From assembly GCA_964522605.1 (NCBI GenBank), contig CAZFWV010000182.1, positions 1 through 13,431 of the forward strand: a stretch of DNA of 13,431 nt. The letters are read 5' to 3'. The translations under genes were made by a program, and so were the position numbers. This DNA is from CAVZLD01 sp964522605. Its GTDB lineage: Bacteria > Planctomycetota > Planctomycetia > Pirellulales > Pirellulaceae. Shown here piece by piece: positions 1 to 8,847 of this stretch. Numbering within the stretch: the first letter of the stretch is position 1; each line of letters begins with the position of its first letter. Below the pieces are notes generated by a model. It was not told where the DNA came from. It saw only the letters and a list, made by a program, of their open reading frames with translations, and made no database searches.

Positions 1-155
1 CTCACGCGTTGCCTGTCCCGGCGTTGGGCGAGAAAACTTCGGGAAAAAGGTGTAGATGTGAGTTAGAATGTGCCACGTGCGGCGAGAAGGGGCTCAGGCG
101 GCGTGAGGTGGGTCCGGATCTGCGGAGACGTCCCGGACCGGTCAGCAGACATGGT

Positions 156-161
156 GGGAGG
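156..161 (+). promoter_or_regulatory. Ribosome binding site that decides the start of the giant CotH protein
   Basis: GGGAGG lies 7 nt before the ATG at 169. It favours that start over the in-frame ATGs at 70 and 151. Starting at 169 also places the LETRCLLAGD motif about 30 residues from the N terminus, where LEPR-XLL motifs normally sit. Confidence 0.7.
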
Positions 162-168
162 CACTTTG

Positions 169-3100
169 ATGCGCAGCGGACGTCCTCGATTCAAGAAGAC
201 CATCGCAACAAATTCGAGTCGATCGTTTCGGAAATACCGTCCCCCGTCGATCGAGATGCTCGAGACGCGCTGCCTGCTGGCTGGCGACCTCGTGGCGAAG
301 TGGGTGGCGGATGACTTGGCCGCAGTCGACGGTGGCGAGACGCCGGTTGCGGAGTGGCTCGACTCCGTGGACTCGATCCGCGCCGCCTCGATTGGCAGTC
401 CGACGTTGATTCCCGAGGCTCTGGGCGGACGCTCGATGGTCCGCTTTGCGCCGGCGGATGGAGACGACGGTTTTCGCGTCCGGTCGATCAATAACCCGCT
501 CGCGCAGACTGGCGATTTCTCCGTTGTCGTTGCTTTCCGTACGGATTCGCAGGCCCTCGAAGGCGGTCAGGCGGAGTGGTTCAAGAACACGGGCCTGGTG
601 GATTCGGATGCGCTGGGATTAACCCGTGATTGGGGGATCTCGATCAACGAATCCGGGCAGATCTCGGCCGGAATGGGAATTGCCTTCGGTGCGGCTCCCA
701 AGACGCTCTACGGCGAAGCGTCCGGACTGAATGATGGCCAGTTGCATATCGTCACCTTCACTCGCTCCGGAACTCAGTTGTCTCTCTACGTCGACGATCA
801 GCCTGCCGTGGCGCGGAATGATGCCGACCCGGGGCTGACAGCGACGCTCGATGTTACGTTTGGGATCCTGCAGACGGGGCAGTTGCCGTTCACGGGGGAG
901 ATTGGCCAGGTTCATTTCTATCACGGAGCACTCTCCGAAACGGAAGTCGCGACGATTGTCCAGGACGTCACGGCGTACTACAGCAATCAGCCACCGGTCT
1001 CGGTCGACGATGCGTACTCGCTGTCGGAGGACACGCCGCTGCTCGTCACAGCCTCAAATGGTGTTCTGCGAAACGACACGGATCCCGATGGAGATCCCCT
1101 CACGGCGCAAATCGTTACACCTCCGGCACATGGGCAATTGGCACTGCAGCCAGACGGAAGCGTTGTCTACGCGCCCGAGAAGGATTTTTTCGGTCTCGAC
1201 AGCTTCACCTACGCCGCAAAAGATTTTCGGCTGGGGAACATTGCGACCGTCACGCTCAATGTTCTTCCCGCGTACGATAGGCCAACAGCCGTTGCGGATC
1301 GATATGAGTTGTTGCCCGGACAGGCCACGGAAGTGCCAATCGCTCAAGGCGTATTGGCCAACGACTTGAATCCCGACCAGGGCGTGTTGCGTGCCGTTCT
1401 GCAGCAAGGTGCCGCGCAGGGCAGTGTGACGCTACGCGAGGATGGTTCCTTTCGATACGATCCGGAAGGGTTCTTCGGCACAACGAGCTTCACCTATGTT
1501 ATCAACGACGGCACTTCGATTTCGGGTCCGGCGACCGTGACGCTGGTGGTGAACAGTGCTCCCGTTGCCGCGGATGATCAGTATGTGATGAATGAAGATC
1601 AAGTGCTGGAGGTCGATGCAGCGGGCGGCTTGTTGGCGAATGACGCAGATGCCGAAGGAGACCCACTTGAGCTGACGCTAATCAGTCTGCCAGAACACGG
1701 TCAGCTCGAAGTCCAGCCCGACGGTTCCTTTCGCTATGTGCCCGTCTTGAATTACTTTGGAGATGACCAGTTCACTTATAACTTGAGCGACGGATTATTG
1801 TCATCCGGTACGGCAACGGTCCGGATTGAGGTCGTCGCCGTTAACGACCCACCTGTGGCGGTCGCAGACACGTATGTGACGGAGCCGAATACGACGCTGC
1901 AGATTGCTGCGGAAGATGGTCTGCTGAGCAACGACATCGACGTCGATGATCCGGAGCTGAGCGTGCAGTTAGTAAGCCCGCCGAACCGCGGAACACTTCA
2001 ATTGAATCAGGACGGCTCGTTCATCTATCAGCCCGCGAATGGGGCTTTGGGCCGCGATCAGTTCTCCTATCGAGCGTCGGACGCGCGAGCTCAGTCCGCA
2101 CCGGTCGTGGTAAATCTGATTGTCAACGAGGGAACAGTGCAGGAGACGGATCCCACGGGCGACTCGATCGTCACCTTCAATGAGATCATGTACAACCCGG
2201 CGGGTTCGACGGATGAGCAGTTGGAGTGGGTTGAGTTGCACAACCAGATGGCGATCGACATGGATCTTACGGGTTGGCGGCTGAGTGGTGGAATGTCGTT
2301 CGCCTTTCCTGCCGGAACCGTGATTCCCGGTGGCGGCTACCTGGTGATTGCCGCGGATCCGGTGGCGCTGCAAGAAGCGATCGGTTTCGCGGGGGCGCTG
2401 GGGCCCTTCGAAGGCCGCCTGGATAACGGCGGTGAAGAGATCGAATTGCGAAACAACTCGGATCGTGTGATGGATCTGCTCGATTACAACGATCGAGGAA
2501 ACTGGCCCGTCGGGCCTGATGGTTCCGGCGCAACTTTGGCAAAACGGAGTGTCCATCTGGCGACGGCCGAGGCGAGCAGTTGGGCGACCAGTCGGCAAAT
2601 GAACGGGACTCCAGGAGCCGAGAACTTCCCGGCCGATCAGCCGATGGAACATGCCGCGATCCAGCTGAACGAAATCTCGGCTGGCTGGTCGGATCCGTTT
2701 TTTGTCGAGTTGGCCAATCTGAGTGATCAACCGGTCGATCTGCAGGGCTACACTCTCTATTCGTCCGCAAATGATAATCGTCGATACGAGTTTCCTTCGC
2801 GGGTCGTCGCTCCGGGTGCGTATTTCAGCATTGAACTCGGCCCCTTGGGGATTCGTGCGGGAAATGAGGATCGGATCTTCCTGCTCGCGCCGGGCGGGAA
2901 TCAAGTCGTTGACGCCCAGGAAGTGACTCTGCAGTTGCGCGGCCGTTCCCCCCGTCATGAGCAGCGCTGGTTGATTCCGAGCGAGCCGACATTTGGACGA
3001 ACGAATCAATTCGTGATCGACGACAATATCGTGATCAACGAACTGATGTATCACGCGCCCGGCTTCTATGCTCCTCAGAGTGATCGGTTGTACGACAATC

Positions 3101-6100
3101 CGGAAGAATGGGTTGAACTCTATAATCGCAGCCCAACGAAAACGGTAGACCTCAGCGGCTGGTCCTTCGCCGAGGCGATTGACTTCGTATTTCCCGCCGG
3201 AACGCAGCTCGGGCCCGATTCCTATCTGGTCGTTGCGAATGATCCCGAAGGCTTGCTGTCAACGCGTCCGGAACTCCGATCGGAACAGGTACTGGGACCG
3301 TTTTCACGCCGCTTGGCGAACGGCGGTGAGCGGATCGAGCTCCTGGATCAACACGGCAACCCGGTGGACTGGCTGCGGTATTACGACGAGGGTCGGTGGC
3401 CCAGTGAAGCCGATGGACGGGCAGCAAGCCTGGAGCTGCGCGATCCGTTTAGTGACAATGCAGTGGCGGAAGCATGGGCTGCCAGCAACGAGCTATCGCG
3501 CAGCTCGTGGCAGACGATTACGTACTCGGGAAGCGGCCGAAACAACGGGAATGATCCCGCTCAATACCACGAGTTGATCCTGGGGTTGTTGGACGATGGG
3601 GAAGTGCTGATTGATGACATTCGCGTCATCGAAAACCCGGGCACAGCCGAGGCCCGGCAGATCCTTCAGAATGGCGATTTCGAGAATGATCTGCCGGGTG
3701 CGGAAGCCGCGGCCTGGCGGATCATCGGCACGCATCAAGGTTCCGTGATCGTTGATCCAGACGACCCGAACAATCAGGTTCTGCGGTTGGTGGCCTCCGG
3801 GCCCACGGAACACATGCACAATCACGCCGAGACGACATTCAAGATTGGCGACGATTATATCCGGCTGAACAACCGTAATGACTATGAGATCTCATTCCGC
3901 GCACGCTGGGTCTCCGGTTCGAATCAGCTGAACTCACGCCTGTACTTCAACCGGTTGCCGCGCGTCACGCGTCTCAGCCAGCCACTGAGCGTCGGGACAC
4001 CGGGACAGGTCAATTCACGCTACGAATCGAATATCGGTCCGACCTATCGCGGGTTGATCCACTCGCCAGCCGTTCCCGATCCCGAGCAGCCCGTCCAGGT
4101 TTCGATCCAGGCGAGTGATGCGCAAGGGATCGCGCAGTTGACGGTGTGGTATTCGGTCAACGGTGCCGAGTTTGTTGGTCTGCCGATGACTCTGAATCAG
4201 GAAGGCACTTACGTCGCCACGATCCCGGGGCAGGCCGGCAGTAGTCTCGTGCAGTTTTACGTCGAAGGCCAGGACGGCCAGGGCGCGGCTTCGATGTATC
4301 CTGCCGCCGGGCCCGAATCCCGTGCACTCTACCGTGTGCAGGACGGGCAGGCGAATAGTGATGTGCGGCACACGGTGCGGATCTTGATGACTCCCGAGGA
4401 TACCGATCGGCTGCACGAATTGACGAACGTGATGAGCAATGCCCGAATTGGCGCGACGGTGATCTATCGCGAGCAAGAGATCTTCTACGATGTGGGCGTT
4501 CGCCTGAAAGGCAGTCAGCGCGGGCGGTTCCAGAACGTTCGTGTGGGCTTCAATATCGGGTTCGATCCCGAACATCTTTTCCGTGGAGTCCATGAAACGA
4601 TCGGTGTTGATCGCAGCGGTACGGGGGACGAGTACAGTCAGGAAGAAATCATCGTTCGCCAAATCATCAATCATGCCGGCGATCTACCGCAAATCTATGA
4701 TGATCTGATCCACGTGATCGCACCGCAGTCCCGGCACACCGGAAGCGCGATGTTGAATATGGCTCGGTACAACGACGTGTTTCTGGATTCCCAGTACGAA
4801 AACGGAAGCCAGGGGACGGTGTTTGAGTACGAGTTGATTTATTATCCGACGACGACGACGGGTGGGCCGGAAGGGCTGAAACGCCCGACTCCGGATAGTG
4901 TTGTGGGCGTTCCCATGCAAAATCAGGGCGATGATAAGGAGCTCTATCGCTGGCATTGGTTAATCAAGAATAACCGTAAGGAAGATGATTACAGCCAGCT
5001 GATGGTCATGCTCAAAGCCTTGGGTTTGAACCAGAATAGTCCGGATTTTCATCCGCAAACGCAACAACTTTTGGATGTCGATCAATGGCTCCGTTCGTTT
5101 GCTGTCCAGACGCTTGCCGGAATCGGCGACAATTACATCAGCGGTGCGCAGCACAATGGCGTCTTTTATGTCCGACCGACGGATGGGAAGACTCTGTTCC
5201 TGCCGTGGGATATGGATTTCTCTTTCACTCAGGGAGCGACCTCATCGCTCGTACTCAACAGCGACCTGAGAAAACTTCTCTCGGATCCAGGAAGCGAGCA
5301 CGCGTACTACGGTCACGTCTACGATATTCTGCAGACGACGTTCAATCGCGATTACATGGATCCGTGGATCGATCATTTTGACGAATTGGTGCCGGGCCAG
5401 TCGTTCTTCCAAGGATTCAAGTCGTATATCGGCCAGCGTTACACGTCGGCGATGGGGACGGAAACGACGCGAGGGCAGATCGAGCGAGCGGTTCCCAAGG
5501 TGGATTTCGAGATCACGACAGCGGGGCCGCTCGATGTGGGTGATTCGACCACAGCTCGACTGGAAGGAACAGGTTGGGTCGATGTGCGTGAGGTTCGGCT
5601 CCGCGGCGAGAACGTTCCGCTGCCCATCACCTGGTCGACCAACAACCAGTGGCTTGTCGATGTTCCCGTAGGACGGGGAACGCAAGAAGTTACGCTCGAG
5701 GCGTACGATTATCAGGGCCAGCTCGTGACGAGTGACGTCATTACGGTGACCAGCTCTGCGGCGGCCCCCGTGCGCGACTATCTACGAATCAGCGAACTAC
5801 ACTACAACCCGAGCGGACCGGTGGAGGGCGAGTTGGAGTTGGACAACGATGAGTTTGAGTTTGTCGAACTCATCAACACGGGGCCCGAATCGCTCGACTT
5901 GACTGGAGTCCGCTTCGTTTACGTTCAGCCAAACAGCGAGGAGGAAGGCATTGACTTTGTTTTCAGCGCGCAGACGCTCGCGCCCGGGGGCCGGCTCGTC
6001 GTGCCCGGGAACCGAGATGCGTTTCTCTCGCGATATGGAAGTGAAGTCCCTCTCGCCAATGGTCAGGGCAGCCAGGACCCGCCCGGTTCCTTCACCGGTC

Positions 6101-6774
6101 GACTGGATAACGGTGGTGAGACCATTACCCTGCTCGACGCGACCAACGCAATCGTTCAACAGTTTGCCTATGACGACGGATGGTATCCTTCCACCGATGG
6201 CGGCGGCTTCAGCCTGGAGTTCGTCGATCCCCACCAGGCGGATTTAGATGCGTGGAATCAGGGAGAGAATTGGCAGGCCAGCGGAATTCGCGGCGGTACG
6301 CCGGGAACCGGGCCGCGGATCATCGGGGATTCGAATCTCGACGGGATCTTCAACGAGGCGGACCTTGTCCTCGTTCTCCAGGCCGGTGAGTACGAAGATG
6401 GGATTCCCGATAATTCCACCTGGGAAGAAGGCGATTGGAACGGCGATGGCGACTTCGATACGGGCGATCTTGTGCTTGCCTTGCAGGCCGGAACGTACTC
6501 GCCCGAGGTCATTCGTGCCGCGCAGCCGTCCTCAATCTTCGACGATTCGATCGCAGACTATGCTGCGGCGACAGCGCCCGTCTCCGCAACCGGAATCCCC
6601 GTCTCGCCAGTCGCAGAAAGAACGACGCCCCGTTCGTCGGCCTCTCCTGCTCTGCCCGAGGATCTTCTGCCGGCGGAAGCCGTTGACTCCCTGTTCGACG
6701 ATGCGCAGATGAGTCTGATTTCTCTTCCCAGCGGTTGGGAATCCGATGAGAACTTGGGGGATGGGATGCTTTGA
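169..6774 (+). CDS. Giant LEPR-XLL-type surface/secreted protein with CotH kinase, cadherin-like, lamin-tail and dockerin modules
   Basis: The product is a 2201-aa mosaic protein. Visible modules, in approximate residues: a LETRCLLAGD motif (31-40); a LamG/concanavalin-like domain (41-274); four cadherin-like repeats with D-x-D and NDxD signatures (275-655); three lamin-tail-like domains (667-815, 831-942, 954-1107) with (F/I)NE(I/L)MY starts in the first and third; a carbohydrate-binding-like region around the NGDFE motif (1107-1275); an Fn3/Ig-like domain (1290-1390); a CotH kinase domain (1400-1777); an Ig-like domain (to about 1865); a fourth lamin-tail domain (1872-2044); and a dockerin-like pair of Ca loops (2053-2110). 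A Ser/Pro/Ala-rich tail follows. In the CotH domain, RLKG (K1447), GDNY (D1654, N1655), HN (1662-1663) and PWDMD (D1681, D1683) are candidate nucleotide/metal residues. CotH proteins are atypical kinases that phosphorylate coat or surface proteins; the target here is unknown. No classical hydrophobic signal peptide is visible. It is probably extracellular. Confidence 0.9.
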   Translation: MRSGRPRFKKTIATNSSRSFRKYRPPSIEMLETRCLLAGDLVAKWVADDLAAVDGGETPVAEWLDSVDSIRAASIGSPTLIPEALGGRSMVRFAPADGDDGFRVRSINNPLAQTGDFSVVVAFRTDSQALEGGQAEWFKNTGLVDSDALGLTRDWGISINESGQISAGMGIAFGAAPKTLYGEASGLNDGQLHIVTFTRSGTQLSLYVDDQPAVARNDADPGLTATLDVTFGILQTGQLPFTGEIGQVHFYHGALSETEVATIVQDVTAYYSNQPPVSVDDAYSLSEDTPLLVTASNGVLRNDTDPDGDPLTAQIVTPPAHGQLALQPDGSVVYAPEKDFFGLDSFTYAAKDFRLGNIATVTLNVLPAYDRPTAVADRYELLPGQATEVPIAQGVLANDLNPDQGVLRAVLQQGAAQGSVTLREDGSFRYDPEGFFGTTSFTYVINDGTSISGPATVTLVVNSAPVAADDQYVMNEDQVLEVDAAGGLLANDADAEGDPLELTLISLPEHGQLEVQPDGSFRYVPVLNYFGDDQFTYNLSDGLLSSGTATVRIEVVAVNDPPVAVADTYVTEPNTTLQIAAEDGLLSNDIDVDDPELSVQLVSPPNRGTLQLNQDGSFIYQPANGALGRDQFSYRASDARAQSAPVVVNLIVNEGTVQETDPTGDSIVTFNEIMYNPAGSTDEQLEWVELHNQMAIDMDLTGWRLSGGMSFAFPAGTVIPGGGYLVIAADPVALQEAIGFAGALGPFEGRLDNGGEEIELRNNSDRVMDLLDYNDRGNWPVGPDGSGATLAKRSVHLATAEASSWATSRQMNGTPGAENFPADQPMEHAAIQLNEISAGWSDPFFVELANLSDQPVDLQGYTLYSSANDNRRYEFPSRVVAPGAYFSIELGPLGIRAGNEDRIFLLAPGGNQVVDAQEVTLQLRGRSPRHEQRWLIPSEPTFGRTNQFVIDDNIVINELMYHAPGFYAPQSDRLYDNPEEWVELYNRSPTKTVDLSGWSFAEAIDFVFPAGTQLGPDSYLVVANDPEGLLSTRPELRSEQVLGPFSRRLANGGERIELLDQHGNPVDWLRYYDEGRWPSEADGRAASLELRDPFSDNAVAEAWAASNELSRSSWQTITYSGSGRNNGNDPAQYHELILGLLDDGEVLIDDIRVIENPGTAEARQILQNGDFENDLPGAEAAAWRIIGTHQGSVIVDPDDPNNQVLRLVASGPTEHMHNHAETTFKIGDDYIRLNNRNDYEISFRARWVSGSNQLNSRLYFNRLPRVTRLSQPLSVGTPGQVNSRYESNIGPTYRGLIHSPAVPDPEQPVQVSIQASDAQGIAQLTVWYSVNGAEFVGLPMTLNQEGTYVATIPGQAGSSLVQFYVEGQDGQGAASMYPAAGPESRALYRVQDGQANSDVRHTVRILMTPEDTDRLHELTNVMSNARIGATVIYREQEIFYDVGVRLKGSQRGRFQNVRVGFNIGFDPEHLFRGVHETIGVDRSGTGDEYSQEEIIVRQIINHAGDLPQIYDDLIHVIAPQSRHTGSAMLNMARYNDVFLDSQYENGSQGTVFEYELIYYPTTTTGGPEGLKRPTPDSVVGVPMQNQGDDKELYRWHWLIKNNRKEDDYSQLMVMLKALGLNQNSPDFHPQTQQLLDVDQWLRSFAVQTLAGIGDNYISGAQHNGVFYVRPTDGKTLFLPWDMDFSFTQGATSSLVLNSDLRKLLSDPGSEHAYYGHVYDILQTTFNRDYMDPWIDHFDELVPGQSFFQGFKSYIGQRYTSAMGTETTRGQIERAVPKVDFEITTAGPLDVGDSTTARLEGTGWVDVREVRLRGENVPLPITWSTNNQWLVDVPVGRGTQEVTLEAYDYQGQLVTSDVITVTSSAAAPVRDYLRISELHYNPSGPVEGELELDNDEFEFVELINTGPESLDLTGVRFVYVQPNSEEEGIDFVFSAQTLAPGGRLVVPGNRDAFLSRYGSEVPLANGQGSQDPPGSFTGRLDNGGETITLLDATNAIVQQFAYDDGWYPSTDGGGFSLEFVDPHQADLDAWNQGENWQASGIRGGTPGTGPRIIGDSNLDGIFNEADLVLVLQAGEYEDGIPDNSTWEEGDWNGDGDFDTGDLVLALQAGTYSPEVIRAAQPSSIFDDSIADYAAATAPVSATGIPVSPVAERTTPRSSASPALPEDLLPAEAVDSLFDDAQMSLISLPSGWESDENLGDGML
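991..2130 (+). repeat. Four tandem cadherin-like/Ig-like protein repeats inside the giant gene
   Basis: Units begin at about 991, 1276, 1555 and 1846, each roughly 280-295 bp. Each starts with a variant of (P)PVAVADxY, has a central VLxNDxDxDxDPL-like element, then PxHGxLxLQPDGSFxYxP and a closing DxFTYxxxDG strand. The acidic clusters suggest Ca-dependent stiffening of a surface stalk. The units are diverged in DNA sequence, so this is an old duplication rather than a recent slippage array. Confidence 0.85.
6325..6498 (+). other. Dockerin-like Ca-binding module (two EF-hand-type loops) in the giant protein
   Basis: Loop 1 is GDSNLDGIFNEAD (residues 2053-2065) and loop 2 is GDWNGDGDFDTGD (2088-2100). 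Both place acidic or Asn side chains at loop positions 1, 3, 5 and 12 and are followed by the near-identical helix (D)LVL(V/A)LQAG. This is the dockerin type I layout seen near the C termini of many planctomycete LEPR-XLL proteins. A cohesin-like partner is not in the window. Confidence 0.8.
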
Positions 6775-6862
6775 GAAGGGATCGTGTTCGACCGAGTTGC
6801 GCGTGGGTGCATGTCAGCTGCCGACTTGCGCTACCGTCAGAAAAGTCAACTGGAGAATCTCC

Positions 6863-6883
6863 GGCTCCTCCGTGGCTCCTCCG
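6863..6883 (+). repeat. Short tandem repeat GGCTCCTCCG x2, period 11 bp
   Basis: GGCTCCTCCG occurs at 6863-6872 and again at 6874-6883 in the 290-bp gap between the giant gene and the sigma-factor gene. I see no convincing Rho-independent terminator and no clear sigma-70 promoter in this gap. A small GGAGA-A-TCTCC palindrome lies just upstream. Confidence 0.5.
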
Positions 6884-7064
6884 CCCCAGGTCCTCCAACG
6901 GAGACTTCGCACAATTTCCAGGTCTTCCTACTTCTTTTTCGAATCACAGGTCAAATCCACAAAAGCTGACATGAACCCGTTGCGCGTGGCCATCCTGCGG
7001 GTCTTTCCAGCGACCCGGCCGGTAGCATGGAGTTGAGAGGCGGACCGTCAGGCGGAGTCCACGG

Positions 7065-7631
7065 ATGAAAGACGTAACACAGATCCTCTCGAAGATTGAA
7101 GCGGGTGATCCGTCGGTGGCGGAGCAGTTGTTGCCGCTTGTGTACGAGGAGCTGCGCAGACTTGCGGCATCGCGTATGGCGCAGGAAGCACCGGACCACA
7201 CACTGGATGCAACCTCGCTCGTGCATGAAGCGTACATTCGACTCGTCGATGTCAAGAAAGCGCAGCACTGGGATTCACGCGGCCATTTCTTTGCTGCCGC
7301 TGCCGAAGCGATGCGACGAATCTTGATCGAACAGGCGCGACGCCGTTTGGGACCGACTGCGGGTGGACGGCATCACAAAGTCGATATGTCGCAAGCAGAG
7401 CGCGTTACGATCGGCGACGGAACCGATTTGCTCGCCCTGAATGAAGCTCTCGATCAGCTGCAGGCCTTGGATCCTCGGGCCGCGGAACTCGTGAAGTTGC
7501 GGTTCTTCGCCGGACTCACGCGACAGGAGGCCGCCGACGTGCTCGGCGTCTCCATCGCCACAGCCGATAACGACTGGGCGTACGCCAAAGGGTGGCTGCA
7601 GGTCGCCCTCGCCGAGTCAAGCGGTGCCTAA
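7065..7631 (+). CDS. ECF-type RNA polymerase sigma factor (planctomycete Sigma70_ECF family)
   Basis: A 188-aa sigma factor that would redirect RNA polymerase to its own promoters. Region 2 covers about residues 4-95, with the family hallmark LDATSLVHEAYIRL at 47-60 and the GHFFAAAAEAMRRILIEQARRR stretch around 73-94. Region 4 covers about 120-182, with the helix-turn-helix LTRQEAADVLGVSIATADND at 151-170. The layout matches the Sigma70_ECF family that is expanded in planctomycetes. The ATG has GGAG at 7054-7057, 7 nt upstream. Many members sit directly before a Ser/Thr kinase gene. Here the next gene is rhaT on the opposite strand, so the usual partner is missing, and no anti-sigma gene is visible. 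The TAA overlaps the stop of rhaT by 4 bp. Target promoters cannot be inferred. Confidence 0.93.
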   Translation: MKDVTQILSKIEAGDPSVAEQLLPLVYEELRRLAASRMAQEAPDHTLDATSLVHEAYIRLVDVKKAQHWDSRGHFFAAAAEAMRRILIEQARRRLGPTAGGRHHKVDMSQAERVTIGDGTDLLALNEALDQLQALDPRAAELVKLRFFAGLTRQEAADVLGVSIATADNDWAYAKGWLQVALAESSGA

Positions 7632-8704
7632 ACTCCCATGTAATTGCCGTAGCCGATGATCATCGTCGAGGCGATCAGTGTCAGAATGGCACCCCAGACG
7701 AGCGTTTGAGTTCGGCGGCTCGTGCCCTGCCACTCGCGGAAATAGAGACCCCAGAGATTGCTGAAGACGATGATGAAGGCCATGTGAATCGACCAGCTGG
7801 AGAAGTCATACTTCTCACCAAGTTTCGTCGTGCCCATTCCGTAGAAGAAAAACTGGCCGTACCAGACCACGCCGCCCAGCGCGGACAGAAAATAATTCTG
7901 CAGTTGCTGCACGGCCGGGCCCGTCACATAGTCGGAATACGAGCGGTTGCGAATATTGAGATAAACGCACCAGATTGCATTGCTCGCGAAGCCGCCGAGC
8001 AAGATGACAACCAGCACTGCGTTATTCGCAAACACGGGTCGCGTGCCTAACTCCCGCGATAGTTCGGCGATCGGTTTGCCGGCGGCCAGCCCAAAGGCAA
8101 AGCATGCACTCAGGATACCGGAAGCCGTTGCAACGACAAAACCCTTGCCGAGTGCGAACTCCTTGATCGTTTCTCGCTTCTGCTCTTCCGATAACTCCAT
8201 TTCCTTGCTCATGCCGGCCAGACCACACATCGCGATTCCCAACAGACAGATCGCGACACCCGTCAGCACTGTGATTCCCGATGTTGTCGTGAACAGACGC
8301 AGCAGTTGATCCCAGTCCTCCTGTGTGCCTAGCAGTCCGTTGTAAAGCGGTGGCAGCAAGGTGCCGAATGACATGCAGAAGCCCAGCGCGACGGCGTAGC
8401 CGAGTGCCATTCCGAGATAGCGCACCGAAAGACCGAAGGTAAGATTCCCGAGTCCCCAGAGTGCGCCAAAAAGAACCGACAGATACCACGCTTTCGTTGG
8501 ACTTGCTGCCAGCACGTCACCCAGTCTTGGTGTCGTCATCAGGGCCACGATCCAAGGCGCGGCGAGCCATGCGGCCAACCCCATCACTAACCAGAAGCTC
8601 TCCCAGGCCCAGCGTTGAACTCGTTTGAGTGGTGTGTAGAAACTGCCCGCTGCAAAACCACCAATCGCATGCAGCAGTACGCCGAGAAAAGGTTGTGGTG
8701 TCAT
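7628..8704 (-). CDS. rhaT: L-rhamnose/H+ symporter family transporter (RhaT-like)
   Basis: A 358-aa polytopic inner-membrane protein, close to the E. coli RhaT length of 344. About ten hydrophobic segments can be traced (roughly 4-23, 34-56, 72-95, 97-121, 142-164, 187-208, 227-249, 267-290, 303-322 and 333-353), with a charged cytoplasmic loop around 165-186 (MSKEMELSEEQKRE). Family-typical stretches include the GNLTFGLSVRYLGMALGYAV region (86-105) and FSSWSIHMAFIIVFSNLWGL (301-320). The N terminus MTPQPFLGVLLHAIGG aligns in style with known RhaT starts, so this ATG is preferred although no strong Shine-Dalgarno precedes it. No rhamnose isomerase, kinase or aldolase genes lie in the window, so the true substrate could be rhamnose or another sugar. 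It is monocistronic as far as can be seen. The family call is firm; the substrate is inferred. Confidence 0.9.
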   Translation of the reverse strand: MTPQPFLGVLLHAIGGFAAGSFYTPLKRVQRWAWESFWLVMGLAAWLAAPWIVALMTTPRLGDVLAASPTKAWYLSVLFGALWGLGNLTFGLSVRYLGMALGYAVALGFCMSFGTLLPPLYNGLLGTQEDWDQLLRLFTTTSGITVLTGVAICLLGIAMCGLAGMSKEMELSEEQKRETIKEFALGKGFVVATASGILSACFAFGLAAGKPIAELSRELGTRPVFANNAVLVVILLGGFASNAIWCVYLNIRNRSYSDYVTGPAVQQLQNYFLSALGGVVWYGQFFFYGMGTTKLGEKYDFSSWSIHMAFIIVFSNLWGLYFREWQGTSRRTQTLVWGAILTLIASTMIIGYGNYMGV

Positions 8705-8847
8705 GTGTGTGTCAGCGAGGCTGTCCGTGGAGTGCCAGTCGTCTCGAATTCTCTAACGCCGATTTCAAAACCGTTGTTCGTGAGGGCGAGGCTCGGCTGT
8801 TGAAAAACTGACAGGCTCGTCCGCAGCAGACCCGATCCACTCTGGCT

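Noticed and set aside
64..69. TAGAAT as a -10 box before the giant gene
   Set aside because: No acceptable -35 hexamer at 16-18 bp, and such hexamers are common by chance.
70..168. Upstream extension of the giant protein to the ATG at 70
   Set aside because: The extension is Arg/Gly-rich, has no ribosome binding site, and pushes the LEPR-XLL-type motif too far in. GGGAGG at 156-161 supports 169.
1969..3054. 361-codon minus-strand frame inside the giant gene
   Set aside because: The sense frame here encodes cadherin-like and lamin-tail domains. The antisense product is Arg/His/Ile-rich with no family resemblance.
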